The notes under the pieces were generated by a model, which ran no database searches, had not been told where the DNA came from, and saw nothing but the letters and a program-made list of their open reading frames with translations. From NCBI RefSeq assembly GCF_905397285.1, contig NZ_CAJPUX010000001.1, forward strand, positions 1,612,001-1,676,000: a stretch of 64,000 nucleotides of DNA, given 5' to 3'. The DNA is from Cupriavidus plantarum. GTDB taxonomy: Bacteria > Pseudomonadota > Gammaproteobacteria > Burkholderiales > Burkholderiaceae. The stretch's first letter is position 1; each line of letters starts with the position of its first letter. Positions 17,863-26,700 of the stretch are shown one piece after another. A program made the translations under genes and the position numbers.

Positions 17863-17909
17863 CCTTCTGGGCTGAGCTTCTGGGCTGACCTTCCGGGCTG
17901 ACCTTCTGC
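17858..17909. repeat. four-copy 13-bp tandem repeat over the polB stop codon
   Basis: GCTGACCTTCTGG and three near-identical copies run head to tail (17858-17870, 17871-17883, 17884-17896, 17897-17909). The first contains the polB TGA. Each further copy repeats a GCTGA, so every copy carries a potential stop. The unit is not a multiple of three. Confidence 0.9.
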
Positions 17910-18006
17910 GGTGGAAGTCCGACGCCTGCCTCATGTTGCACCGCTAGGTTCGGGCGGCGCGGCAAACCGCTACACTGGCAACTATTTTCCGCCGCCGGCC
18001 GCCCTC

Positions 18007-19713
18007 ATGTCCTCCTCCCCGTCTACCGCGTCACCGTCCGCCTCCAAGGCCCTGCGGCACGCCGCCAGCGTACTGGTGCTCCGCGATGGTCCGCGTGGCA
18101 TGGAAGTCCTGCTGATGCAGCGGCCCGAACGCAGCGACGATCGCAGCAGCGGCGCGTGGGTCTTTCCAGGCGGCACGCTCGATCCGCAGGATGGCGCGCT
18201 GCATCCCTTTTGCGTGGGGCTCGACGAGGACGGGGCCAATGCGCGGCTGGAGGTGCCGTCGGGCGGGCTCGACTATTACCTGTGCGCGATTCGCGAGGCC
18301 TTCGAGGAAGCGGGCCTGCTGTTTGCCCACGACGCGGCAGCCCCGGCGGGCACCGCGCCGCTGATCAAGCTCGATGCGCTCGATGCCGCAACGCTCGATG
18401 CCCTGCGCGATGCGGCGCGTTACGGTGGCAAGGGCCTCACGCATGTGTGCGAGTCGCTGAACCTGCGCATCGCGGTGGATCGGCTGGTCTACGTGAGCCA
18501 CTGGCTCACACCACCGGGATTGCCGAAGCGTTTCGATACGCGCTTCTTCCTGGCGCATGTGCCCCCGGGACAGACGGCCACGCACGATGGCGTAGAGGCC
18601 GTCGACCACCGCTGGATCCGCCCGGCGGAGGCGCTCGACGCGTCCAGCGGGATGTCGTTCGTCAACGTCACGCGCAAGATGCTGCAGTCGATCTCGCACT
18701 TCCGCACCGTGGACGCCTGCATTGGGTATGCGCGCGAGCAAGGGACCATCGTGCGGGTCATGCCTCGGCTGGCGAATGGGCCGAAGGGTGTGCGTCCGGT
18801 GATGCCCGAGGAAGCGCCGTATGCGGAGATCGGGCGCATCGATCCCGATGGGGCATTGCTTGGGCGATATGCGCTGGAAGCGGATGTGCCTGTGCGGCTG
18901 TCGGATCGCGTGATTCGTGTGACGGCCAACAATGGCAACGCGATGACTGGGCCGGGGACCAACACCTATCTGATTGCGGCGGCGGACGGTGCATGGGCGG
19001 TGCTCGACCCGGGTCCGGACGATGCCGCGCACGTCGAGGCCGTACTTGCCGCGGCGCCGGGCCCGATTCGCTGGATTCTGGTCACGCATACGCACCTCGA
19101 CCATTCGCCCGCGACGGTGCGGTTGCGCGAGGCTACCGGTGCCACGGTGCTTGGCCGCACGACGTCCGTGCCCGATCGTCAGGATCAGACGTTCGCGCCG
19201 GACCGGGCGCCGGAGCATGGAGAACGCCTCGAGCTCGGGCCCGAGGTGACCCTGCGCGTCGTCCATACGCCGGGACACGCGTCGAACCATCTTTGCTTTC
19301 TGCTGGAGCAGGAGAAGCTGCTGTTCACGGGAGACCACGTGATGCAGGGCTCGACGGTGGTCATCAATCCGCCCGACGGCGACATGCACGCGTATCTCCG
19401 CAGCCTGCATGCGCTGCTGGACGAAGACCTCGAGTGGATCGCGCCGGGGCACGGGTTCCTGATGCCCCGGCCGCACGATGCGATCCGCTTGCTGATCCGG
19501 CATCGGCAGCAACGGGAGGCGAAGGTCGTGAACGCTCTCCGTTCGCTCGGGCCCGCGGATATTGCCACGGTGCTGGCCAGCGTGTACGACGACGTGCCGG
19601 AACGCATGCATCCCGTCGCGCAGCGGTCGCTCCTCGCGCATTTGCGGAAGCTGGCGGTGGATGGGGTGGCGGTGGAAGATGGAGCGTTGTGGGGGTTGGC
19701 GGCTGCTGGCTAG
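18007..19713 (+). CDS. NUDIX hydrolase / metallo-beta-lactamase-fold fusion protein
   Basis: 568 residues from ATG 18007. The N-terminal half (about 15-250) is NUDIX-like: WVFPGG near residue 50 and REAFEEAG at 96-103, but the spacing between the Gly-rich turn and the REXXEE helix is much longer than the 23-residue Nudix box, as in the coenzyme-A/NUDT19 type. The C-terminal half (about 300-560) is a metallo-beta-lactamase fold with THTHLDH near 360-366 and later GDHVMQGS and a final PGHG motif, most like LACTB2-type hydrolases. Both active sites look complete. The natural substrates are unknown. It appears monocistronic. Confidence 0.85.
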   Translation: MSSSPSTASPSASKALRHAASVLVLRDGPRGMEVLLMQRPERSDDRSSGAWVFPGGTLDPQDGALHPFCVGLDEDGANARLEVPSGGLDYYLCAIREAFEEAGLLFAHDAAAPAGTAPLIKLDALDAATLDALRDAARYGGKGLTHVCESLNLRIAVDRLVYVSHWLTPPGLPKRFDTRFFLAHVPPGQTATHDGVEAVDHRWIRPAEALDASSGMSFVNVTRKMLQSISHFRTVDACIGYAREQGTIVRVMPRLANGPKGVRPVMPEEAPYAEIGRIDPDGALLGRYALEADVPVRLSDRVIRVTANNGNAMTGPGTNTYLIAAADGAWAVLDPGPDDAAHVEAVLAAAPGPIRWILVTHTHLDHSPATVRLREATGATVLGRTTSVPDRQDQTFAPDRAPEHGERLELGPEVTLRVVHTPGHASNHLCFLLEQEKLLFTGDHVMQGSTVVINPPDGDMHAYLRSLHALLDEDLEWIAPGHGFLMPRPHDAIRLLIRHRQQREAKVVNALRSLGPADIATVLASVYDDVPERMHPVAQRSLLAHLRKLAVDGVAVEDGALWGLAAAG

Positions 19714-19729
19714 TGTGGATCGTTCGCAC

Positions 19730-20677
19730 TCACCCGAGCCATGCCTCCAACGCGCTCACCACCCCCCTCGCGAACGTTCCAAACACCGGCTCGCTCACGA
19801 AACCCATATGCGGAGTCACCACCAGATCCCGCCGCTGTCGCAGCGGGTCAGCCGCCGGCACGGGTTCCACGTCGAACACGTCCAATGCCGCCACAGCCGG
19901 CCGCCCACGGTCCAGCGCGGCGGGCAACGCCGCCATGTCGACAAGCGCCGACCGTGACGTGTTGACCAGGATGGCATCCGGCCGCATCAACGCCAGACGT
20001 TCGGCATCGATGAGCCGCGTCGTCGCGGACGTCGGCACCAGATGCAGGCTCACCACCCGCGACGTAGACAGCAGCGCCTCCAGGCTCACCGCCGTCACGC
20101 CCTCCTCCGCGGCCCGTTCCGGCGTCATCCGGGGGCTCCACATCACGACGTCCATCCCGAACGCCTTGCCCACGCGCGCCACCCGCTTGCCGATTTCGCC
20201 GAGACCGATCAGCCCGAGCCGCTCGCCTGACAAGACACCCGGCAGGGGGAGGCTTTCAGCAGGCCGCCACCCGCCGTCGCGCATCGTCGCCATCTGTGCC
20301 TCGAGCTGACGCGCGGCCGCGAGAATCAGCGACCACGTCATCTCGCACGTGCTCTCCTTCGAAGGCCCCCACTCCGTGTTGGCCACCGGAATTCCGCGCG
20401 CCTTCAGCGCCTCGAGGTCGAGCGTGGTGTTGCGCGTGCCGGTAAACACAACGAACCGGAGCCGCTCCGCCAACGCCAGCGTACGCGCATCGAGCGGCGT
20501 GCGGTCGCGCACGAGCACCAGTACCTCGGCGTCCCGCAGCGCCTCCGCCAGCGCGTCCCCGCGCACGGGCGCGTGATGGAAAGCGACCTCGGCCCGCGCG
20601 GAGATCGAAGACCAGTCGGCGAGACGCGTCAGCGCTCGCTCGTAATCGCCCAGTACGACAATCCGTAGACGGCCCAT
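19730..20677 (-). CDS. D-2-hydroxyacid dehydrogenase (NAD(P)-dependent)
   Basis: 315 residues, soluble. The Rossmann motif GLGEIG is at 158-163, and the catalytic triad is Arg242 (NTSRS), Glu271 (FDVEPVP) and His290 (TPHMGF), so the enzyme should be active. Expected reaction: reduction of a 2-oxoacid to the D-2-hydroxyacid or the reverse. It is the last gene of a leftward unit, two bases after the MmgE/PrpD stop, and is probably translationally coupled to it. The set Bug receptor, MmgE/PrpD and dehydrogenase under a divergent LysR looks like a small catabolic module for an unidentified organic acid. Confidence 0.88.
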   Translation of the reverse strand: MGRLRIVVLGDYERALTRLADWSSISARAEVAFHHAPVRGDALAEALRDAEVLVLVRDRTPLDARTLALAERLRFVVFTGTRNTTLDLEALKARGIPVANTEWGPSKESTCEMTWSLILAAARQLEAQMATMRDGGWRPAESLPLPGVLSGERLGLIGLGEIGKRVARVGKAFGMDVVMWSPRMTPERAAEEGVTAVSLEALLSTSRVVSLHLVPTSATTRLIDAERLALMRPDAILVNTSRSALVDMAALPAALDRGRPAVAALDVFDVEPVPAADPLRQRRDLVVTPHMGFVSEPVFGTFARGVVSALEAWLG

Positions 20678-20679
20678 GA

Positions 20680-22050
20680 TCAGGGGCGCGCCAGCGCGGT
20701 GATCGTGCGCACGTCAGCGGCCTCCCCAAGCTGCCAGCAGGCGCCAATCAGCTCGCGCACACGCGCTTCGCCAAGGATCGGGTCGGCCAGCGAATGGAAC
20801 TTGGCGTCGAGGTTGGCGTCGGTCATCGGACGTTGCAACGAACCGATCGCGTGATCCACCCGCACGTCGATCTCGCGCCCATCCTTGAGCACCGCCCTGA
20901 CCAGCGCGGCTGCCTCATCGACATTGCCATCGGCCGTGGCGACGACCTTGCGGCGCAGTGCCACCACGTCGTCGCGCGTGACGATATGGTCCGAGAATTC
21001 TTCCTCCGCCGCACGACCGAAAATCAGCCCCGCCGCGCAACCGTGATACACGCTGAACTTGGCCAGCAGCCCGTCGGTCGGCTCCTTCTTGCCCGTGAGT
21101 TCGAGCACCAGCGGATGCACGGTCAGTTCGATGCGCTCGACGTTCTCCGGTGTCACACCCTGCTCGCGCAACTGCACACACGCATCGATGCTCGGATGAA
21201 TCACGATGCCGCACGCAAACGGCTTGTACGTATTGAACGAGATCTCGAAGCGCGTGCCCAGCTCGTCCGTGATTTCGTTCCAGTCGGACTTGGCCGAGAT
21301 CACCTGCATGAAGCCACGCGGCGCTTCCAATGCCTTCGCGCTCGACGTAAAGCCATGCTTCGCCAGCAGCGCCGACATCAGCCCGGCGCGGGCCGCGCCG
21401 CCCGGATGAAACGGCTTGGTCATCGTGCCGAACTGCTCGCGCAGGCCCACCGGCTGCGAGGCGGCGATGCCGAGCGCCATCGTGGTCTGTTCTTCGTTCA
21501 GGCCCATCAGACGCGAGCATGCGGCCGCCGCCCCGAGCATGCCGGTGGATCCCGTGATATGCCAGCCACGGTCATAGTGGTCCGGGTACATGGCATTGCC
21601 CACACGGCACGCGACGTCGATGCCGAGCACCACCGCGTCGATCACCGCACGGCCGCTCGCGCCCGTATGCTCGGCAAGCGCGAGGACGGCGGAGGCCACC
21701 GGGCCAGCCGGATGGATGATCGTCTTCAGATGCGTGTCGTCGAAGTCGAACGTATGCGATGTGATGCCGTTGACCAGCGCGGCGCTGGCCATGTCGACCT
21801 TCTCCGTGCGGCCCAGCACCGTGGCCTGCGCCGCGGGCTGTAGTTCGGCCACCGCGGCGAGCGCCGCCTCGGCGGATTCGTGCCGCGCTGCGCCGACCGC
21901 GCAACCGAGCCAGTTCATGAACGTGCGATGCGCTTCGTGATCGACGGCATCGCTCCAGCCGCGCGACGGATGGGTGGCGACATATTTGCCGAGAATGCGG
22001 GTGACCGCCGGGGCGTTGTGGTCGGCGGCGACGTGGGTATTGCGGGCCAT
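20680..22050 (-). CDS. MmgE/PrpD family protein
   Basis: 456 residues. FNWLGCAVG-type start (FMNWLGCAVGAARHE), SHTFDFDDTHLKTIIHPAGP and the later GMLGAAAACSRLMGL segment are typical of the MmgE/PrpD fold, which covers 2-methylcitrate dehydratase, cis-aconitate decarboxylase and other hydroxyacid dehydratases. It is unlikely to be the methylcitrate enzyme here, because a full AcnD/PrpF pair is encoded at 38.6-42.4 kb. A dehydration or isomerisation of the solute imported via the neighbouring Bug protein is the more economical inference. Both flanking genes are on the same strand with short spacing. Confidence 0.85.
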   Translation of the reverse strand: MARNTHVAADHNAPAVTRILGKYVATHPSRGWSDAVDHEAHRTFMNWLGCAVGAARHESAEAALAAVAELQPAAQATVLGRTEKVDMASAALVNGITSHTFDFDDTHLKTIIHPAGPVASAVLALAEHTGASGRAVIDAVVLGIDVACRVGNAMYPDHYDRGWHITGSTGMLGAAAACSRLMGLNEEQTTMALGIAASQPVGLREQFGTMTKPFHPGGAARAGLMSALLAKHGFTSSAKALEAPRGFMQVISAKSDWNEITDELGTRFEISFNTYKPFACGIVIHPSIDACVQLREQGVTPENVERIELTVHPLVLELTGKKEPTDGLLAKFSVYHGCAAGLIFGRAAEEEFSDHIVTRDDVVALRRKVVATADGNVDEAAALVRAVLKDGREIDVRVDHAIGSLQRPMTDANLDAKFHSLADPILGEARVRELIGACWQLGEAADVRTITALARP

Positions 22051-22080
22051 AAAGCGTTTCCTTGATGAGTCGGGGGATTG

Positions 22081-23058
22081 TCAGGTGTCGAGATGAATGC
22101 CGCGGTCGCGGGCGAGCTTGCCCCAGCGCGCGACTTCATCGGCGATATAGCGGCGGAACTGGTCCGGCGACATCGGCTGCGGCTGCAGCGCCTCCGACGA
22201 CAGCTTCTCCGCGAGGTCCGGGCTCTTGAGTACGGTGTTGAGCGTGCCATTGAGCCTGGCGACGATGTCCGGCGGGATGCCGGCCGGGCCGACCACGCCG
22301 TACCATTGCATGGCGTCGAAACCCTTGAGCCCGGCCTCGTCGAGCGTCGGCGTATCCTTGAGCAACGGATGGCGCGCGCTGCCGGTGACGGCGAGCGGCT
22401 TCACGCGGCCCGAGCGGATATGCGGCAGCGCGGCCGACAACCCCGGGAACATGGCCTGCGTCTGGCCCCCAATCAGATCGTTGAAGGCCGGGGCAATGCC
22501 GCGATACGCCGCGTGGGTCATCTGCGCCTTCACCTGCTGCGCGAACAGTTCCATCGTCAGGTGGGTCAGCGATCCGGGGCCGGCCGAGCCGTAGTTGACC
22601 GCGCCCGGATGCTTGCGGACGTAATCGATGAACTCGTTCAGGTTGTTCGCGGGCACGTTGGCGCCGATGACCAGCACGTTTGGCGTGGCGCCGATCATGC
22701 CGATCGGCGTGAAGTCCTTGACGGGGTCGTAGGGAACCTTGCGCGTGGCGGGATTCGTACCGTGCGTGGCGACATAGCCCTGCATGACGGTGTAGCCGTC
22801 GGGGCTGGCCTTCGACGTCATCTGGCAGGCGATGACGCCACCGCCGCCCGCCTGGTTCTCCACGACCATCGACTGGCCCAGCGCGCGGCCCCAGCGGTCC
22901 GCGACCGTGCGGCCGATGAGGTCGGAGCCGCCGCCCGCGGACACGGGCACCACGTAGCGCAGCGGCTTGTTGGGAAACGGGTCTTGCGCCTCGGCAAGCC
23001 CCGGGACGGCGAGCAGCATCGCGCTGGCCTTGAGCAAAGTCCGGCGGGTCGGGTTCAT
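22081..23058 (-). CDS. Bug-family periplasmic solute receptor, first gene of the MmgE/PrpD unit
   Basis: 325 residues; MNPTRRTLLKASAMLLAVPGLAEAQ is a twin-arginine-like signal (TRRTLLKA), unlike the Sec-type signals of the other Bug receptors in the window. FPNKPLRYVVPVSAGGGSD, GQSMVVENQAGGGGVIA and SPDGYTVMQG are Bug hallmarks. It starts a three-gene unit with the MmgE/PrpD and 2-hydroxyacid dehydrogenase genes, and a LysR gene diverges from it, so the four are likely one regulated uptake-and-degradation module. The ligand is unknown, though a hydroxylated carboxylic acid fits the enzymes. Confidence 0.9.
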   Translation of the reverse strand: MNPTRRTLLKASAMLLAVPGLAEAQDPFPNKPLRYVVPVSAGGGSDLIGRTVADRWGRALGQSMVVENQAGGGGVIACQMTSKASPDGYTVMQGYVATHGTNPATRKVPYDPVKDFTPIGMIGATPNVLVIGANVPANNLNEFIDYVRKHPGAVNYGSAGPGSLTHLTMELFAQQVKAQMTHAAYRGIAPAFNDLIGGQTQAMFPGLSAALPHIRSGRVKPLAVTGSARHPLLKDTPTLDEAGLKGFDAMQWYGVVGPAGIPPDIVARLNGTLNTVLKSPDLAEKLSSEALQPQPMSPDQFRRYIADEVARWGKLARDRGIHLDT

Positions 23059-23173
23059 GTCTCCTCCATTGCGCCGCGGAAGGCCGGGCGCTGGGTGTTC
23101 TTGGATCGTTCCTGCGAGTCCGTATCATCCTCGCGCGGTGCTAAACTGTGAATTGCAACTTTTCTCACGATTG

Positions 23174-23188
23174 ATGCAAGGTTTGCAT
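23174..23188. promoter_or_regulatory. 15-bp perfect palindrome over the LysR start codon
   Basis: ATGCAAGGTTTGCAT has 6-bp arms and a 3-bp centre. It contains the AAGG Shine-Dalgarno and the first bases of the ATG (23187) of the LysR gene. A further TTGCA half-site lies upstream (about 23154). Binding by LysR or another dimer would block translation initiation or transcription of the regulator, which is consistent with autoregulation. Confidence 0.5.
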
Positions 23189-24098
23189 GAATTTCAATCT
23201 TTCGGATTTGCGGGCATTCGTGGCGGTGGCGGAACTGAGCAGCTTTCGCGCTGCCGCCGCGGAATTGCATCTGTCGCAGCCGGCGCTGTCGCGGCGCATC
23301 GAGAAGCTGGAGGATGCGCTGGGCGTCCGGTTGTTCGATCGCACGACGCGGTCGGTGGAAATGACGGCGGTGGGCCGCGAGTTTTCGCGCAAGGCGCGCG
23401 AGCTGCTCAATGGGCTGGAGGAATCGCTGCTCGGCATCCGCGATGTGGCGACGCGTATCACGGGCGAGGTGACCGTGGCCTGCGTGCCGTCGGCGGTGCG
23501 CTATTTCCTGCCCGCCGTGCTGCGGCAGTACCACGCGCGCTATCCGCGCATCGTCGTGCGGCTGATCGACGAGGGCGCGAACGAGGTGCTCAACATGGTC
23601 GTGCGGAACGAGGCGGATTTCGGCCTGAACTACATCGGGACGCAGGAGCCCGATGTCGAGTTCGAGCCTGTGCTCAAGGAGCCGTTCGTCGTGGCCTGCC
23701 CGCCGGATCATCCGCTGGCGCGGAAGCGCAAGGTGACGTGGTCGGAGCTTGGGCAGTATGACTACATGACCGTGGGCAAGGCGAGCGGCAACCGCATGCT
23801 GCTGGACCTCGCGCTGACGGATGTGCCCGTGCGGCCGCAGTGGTATTGCGAGGTGCGGCACGTTTCCACGCTAGTGAGCCTGGTGGAGGCTGGACTCGGC
23901 GTGGCGGCGGTGCCCCGGCTGGCGATGCCGCCCGGGAAGCATCCGACGCTGAAGAGCGTGCCGCTGGTGGAGCCTACCGTCACCCGCACCGTCGGACTGA
24001 TCCGCCGCCGCGGGCGGTCGTTGTCGCCGGCGGCGCAGCAGTTGTATGAGATGTTGCAGAAAGCGAGAGCGGACAACAGGAAGGGCGATCCTCGCTGA
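23187..24098 (+). CDS. LysR-type transcriptional regulator of the Bug/MmgE module
   Basis: 303 residues. [35 protein letters not shown] is a standard LysR winged helix, and the C-terminal effector domain is full length. It is divergent from the Bug/MmgE-PrpD/dehydrogenase unit, 128 bases apart, which is the classic arrangement for an activator sensing the pathway substrate. A perfect palindrome covers its start codon. The effector is not known. Confidence 0.9.
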   Translation: MNFNLSDLRAFVAVAELSSFRAAAAELHLSQPALSRRIEKLEDALGVRLFDRTTRSVEMTAVGREFSRKARELLNGLEESLLGIRDVATRITGEVTVACVPSAVRYFLPAVLRQYHARYPRIVVRLIDEGANEVLNMVVRNEADFGLNYIGTQEPDVEFEPVLKEPFVVACPPDHPLARKRKVTWSELGQYDYMTVGKASGNRMLLDLALTDVPVRPQWYCEVRHVSTLVSLVEAGLGVAAVPRLAMPPGKHPTLKSVPLVEPTVTRTVGLIRRRGRSLSPAAQQLYEMLQKARADNRKGDPR

Positions 24099-24141
24099 GG
24101 GTTACAATGCCGCTTTTCATTCGCTGCCCCCGTACACGCCC

Positions 24142-25356
24142 ATGACCACCCTCGGAACCCCCCTCTCCCCCTCGGCCACCAAAGTCATGCTGCTCGGCTC
24201 GGGCGAGCTCGGCAAGGAGGTGCTGATCGCGCTGCAGCGGCTCGGTGTCGAGACGATTGCGGTGGATCGTTACGAGAATGCCCCCGGACAGCAGGTTGCC
24301 CATCATGCGCGCACGATCGCCATGACCGATGGCGACGCGCTGCGCGCGCTGATCGAGGCCGAGCGGCCGGATCTCGTGGTGCCGGAGATCGAGGCGATCG
24401 CCACGCCGACGCTCGAGGCGCTGGAGGCCGCTGGTGTCGTCCGCGTGATCCCGACCGCGCGCGCCGCGCGGCTGACCATGGATCGCGAGGGAATCCGCCG
24501 GCTGGCTGCGGAAACGCTGGGCCTGCCGACGAGCCCGTACAAGTTCTGCGACTCGCTGGAAGAATTGCAGGCCGCGATCGATGGCGGCATCGGTTATCCG
24601 TGCGTGGTCAAGCCGGTGATGAGCAGCTCGGGCAAGGGCCAGAGCAAGATCGACGGTCCGGCGGACGTCAAGGCCGCGTGGGACTATGCGATGGCTGGCG
24701 GTCGCGTGAGCCATGGCCGCATCATCGTCGAGGGGTTCATCGATTTCGATTACGAGATCACGCTGCTGACGGTGCGGGCCAAGGGCGCCGCGGGCGACGT
24801 GGAGACGCATTTTTGTGAACCGATCGGCCATGTGCAGGTCAGCGGCGACTATGTGGAAAGCTGGCAGCCGCATCCGATGCACCCGAAGGCGCTGCAAACC
24901 GCGCAGCATATCGCGCGCGAGGTGACGGCCAATCTTGGCGGTCAGGGGCTGTTCGGGGTCGAGCTGTTCGTCAAGGGCGAACAAGTCTGGTTCAGCGAAG
25001 TCAGCCCGCGGCCGCACGACACAGGCATGGTCACGATGATCACGCAGTGGCAGAACGAATTCGAACTGCATGCACGGGCGATTCTCGGGCTGCCGGTCAG
25101 CACGGCGCTGAAGAGCCCGGGGGCCAGTGCGGTGATCTATGGCGGCGTGGATGCCACCGGCGTGGTGTTCGACGGCGTGGCGGACGCGCTGTCTGTGCCG
25201 CAGACGGAAGTACGGCTGTTCGGCAAGCCGGAGAGCTTTACCAAGCGTCGGATGGGGGTGGCGTTGGCGTATGCCGAGGACGTGGATACCGCCCGTTCCC
25301 GCGCCAAGGATGCCGCAAGCCGGGTCAAACCTCGCGTGGCTTCTCGGGTGGCTTGA
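24142..25356 (+). CDS. purT: phosphoribosylglycinamide formyltransferase 2 (formate-dependent)
   Basis: 404 residues from ATG 24142, near the 392 of E. coli PurT. ATP-grasp features are clear: [20 protein letters not shown] at the N-terminus, [14 protein letters not shown] for the phosphate loop, and [15 protein letters not shown] near the Mg site. PurT uses formate and ATP to formylate GAR in de novo purine synthesis. A TACAAT -10-like element lies at 24103-24108. The C-terminus ends in a short RVASRVA repeat. It converges with the HD-GYP gene, with a hairpin between them. Confidence 0.96.
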   Translation: MTTLGTPLSPSATKVMLLGSGELGKEVLIALQRLGVETIAVDRYENAPGQQVAHHARTIAMTDGDALRALIEAERPDLVVPEIEAIATPTLEALEAAGVVRVIPTARAARLTMDREGIRRLAAETLGLPTSPYKFCDSLEELQAAIDGGIGYPCVVKPVMSSSGKGQSKIDGPADVKAAWDYAMAGGRVSHGRIIVEGFIDFDYEITLLTVRAKGAAGDVETHFCEPIGHVQVSGDYVESWQPHPMHPKALQTAQHIAREVTANLGGQGLFGVELFVKGEQVWFSEVSPRPHDTGMVTMITQWQNEFELHARAILGLPVSTALKSPGASAVIYGGVDATGVVFDGVADALSVPQTEVRLFGKPESFTKRRMGVALAYAEDVDTARSRAKDAASRVKPRVASRVA

Positions 25357-25367
25357 TACGGCGGAGA

Positions 25368-25390
25368 CCCCTCTCCTGCGGGGAGAGGGT
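25368..25390. terminator. hairpin between convergent purT and HD-GYP genes
   Basis: CCCTCTCC (25369-25376) pairs with GGAGAGGG (25382-25389) around a 5-base loop. It sits between two convergent stop codons, so a bidirectional terminator role is likely, although there is no T-run. Confidence 0.5.
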
Positions 25391-25395
25391 CCAAC

Positions 25396-26580
25396 TCACC
25401 CATGCGGCGCATACATCGCCATCAACTGCTCATCCGAATACCCCCACTGCCTCGCATCCTCGAACGCCACCACCGTCTCGTCACTCTGCGTGAGGTCGAT
25501 CAACTGGGGCGGTTGCGCGACGGACTCCGATACCGAGTAGAACGCCATCACCCGCGGCCGTAGCGGTTCGTTTTCGTTTTGGCCGCAGACCACCGCCAGC
25601 CGGTTCGAGCGCAGACGCAATACCGTGCCAATCGGATAAATCCCAACCGTGCGCGTAAACGCCTTGAACACCCGGCGGTCGAACAGCGTGTCCACACGGA
25701 CCGCGATGTATTCCATCGCCCGCGCGGGCGACCACGGCAAGTGGCCCGGCCTCGCGGAGGTCAGCGTGTCGTACGTATCGCAAATGGAAGCGATCTTCGC
25801 GTGCACGCTGATCTCGTGCTCGACGAGGCCGAACGGGTAGCCGCGGCCATCCACGCGTTCGTGGTGGTGCACGCAGACGTCGAGCGGAATATTGGTATAG
25901 AGCCGCGCCTCGTTCAGGATCCGGTATCCCGCCGACGGATGCCGCCGCATGGCCTCTTCCTCGCGAGGCGTCAGGTCGGAGCCCTTCTGCAGGATCGACT
26001 CCGGCAGCGTGAGCTTGCCGATATCGTGCATGAGCCCCGCGATCCCGAGCTCCCGCACTTCCCCATCGGGCAGCTTGAGCGTCCGCCCGACGGCAATCAT
26101 CAGCACGCAAACCGAAAACGCGTGCAGATACGAATAGTCGTCCTTTTCCTTCAGCCGCGACAACGCGATCAGCGCCTGCGAATGGCGCGTCAGGGAGTTG
26201 GAGGCCGAGTCGACGAGCAACAGCGCGCCCTGGCTTTCCAGCGCGCGTCCCATCCGAACATCGCTGAACATGCTTCCGACCAGCTGCCGCGCGGACTTGA
26301 TGAGCTCGCGCGCGCGCTCGAGTTCGTCTTCGAACCCGGTCTCCGCATCGTCGGACATGTCCGCTTCCATCGCATCCGGCGTGGCGGGCGTGGGCAAATT
26401 GCGGCCCTTCAGGATGTCGATCCAGACATCCTGGACATTGGCGGCCTGAATCTGCTCGACCTGCTCGTCGCTCGAGACGAGGAAGCGAGAGCGCCAGAAC
26501 GGATGGTTGATCCAGGGTCCGCCGAGCCTGGCAACGAACATTCCGACCTGCAGCTGCTCCGCCTTGATTCTTCTCAGCAT
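25396..26580 (-). CDS. HD-GYP domain c-di-GMP phosphodiesterase
   Basis: 394 residues from ATG 26580; the upstream open frame has no family similarity. The N-terminal part (LRRIKAEQLQVGMFVARLGG, residues 2-100) is the DUF3391 domain that often precedes HD-GYP. The HD-GYP core has HDIGK near 184-188 and HHERVDGRGYP near 235-245, with all metal ligands visible, so it should hydrolyse c-di-GMP. No receiver domain or membrane segment is present, so a soluble, constitutively placed enzyme is expected. It probably affects motility or biofilm behaviour, but nothing nearby specifies the target. Confidence 0.92.
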   Translation of the reverse strand: MLRRIKAEQLQVGMFVARLGGPWINHPFWRSRFLVSSDEQVEQIQAANVQDVWIDILKGRNLPTPATPDAMEADMSDDAETGFEDELERARELIKSARQLVGSMFSDVRMGRALESQGALLLVDSASNSLTRHSQALIALSRLKEKDDYSYLHAFSVCVLMIAVGRTLKLPDGEVRELGIAGLMHDIGKLTLPESILQKGSDLTPREEEAMRRHPSAGYRILNEARLYTNIPLDVCVHHHERVDGRGYPFGLVEHEISVHAKIASICDTYDTLTSARPGHLPWSPARAMEYIAVRVDTLFDRRVFKAFTRTVGIYPIGTVLRLRSNRLAVVCGQNENEPLRPRVMAFYSVSESVAQPPQLIDLTQSDETVVAFEDARQWGYSDEQLMAMYAPHG

Positions 26581-26700
26581 GCAATTAGCCCTTTGAGATG
26601 GGCGCGATATCTTTCGCGATCCCGGAGAGGAAGCGTCGATGGGCTCCCACCCTGCGCGGGCGCCGGCGCCTGGCGGCACGCCTGCCGCGACGCTCTGCCA

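Noticed and set aside
20680..22050. Calling the MmgE/PrpD protein PrpD (2-methylcitrate dehydratase)
   Set aside because: It is not in the prp cluster, and AcnD plus PrpF already supply this step; neighbours point to another substrate.
25368..25390. Hairpin after purT as a repetitive extragenic element
   Set aside because: Only one copy is seen in the window, so a terminator-like role between convergent genes is simpler.
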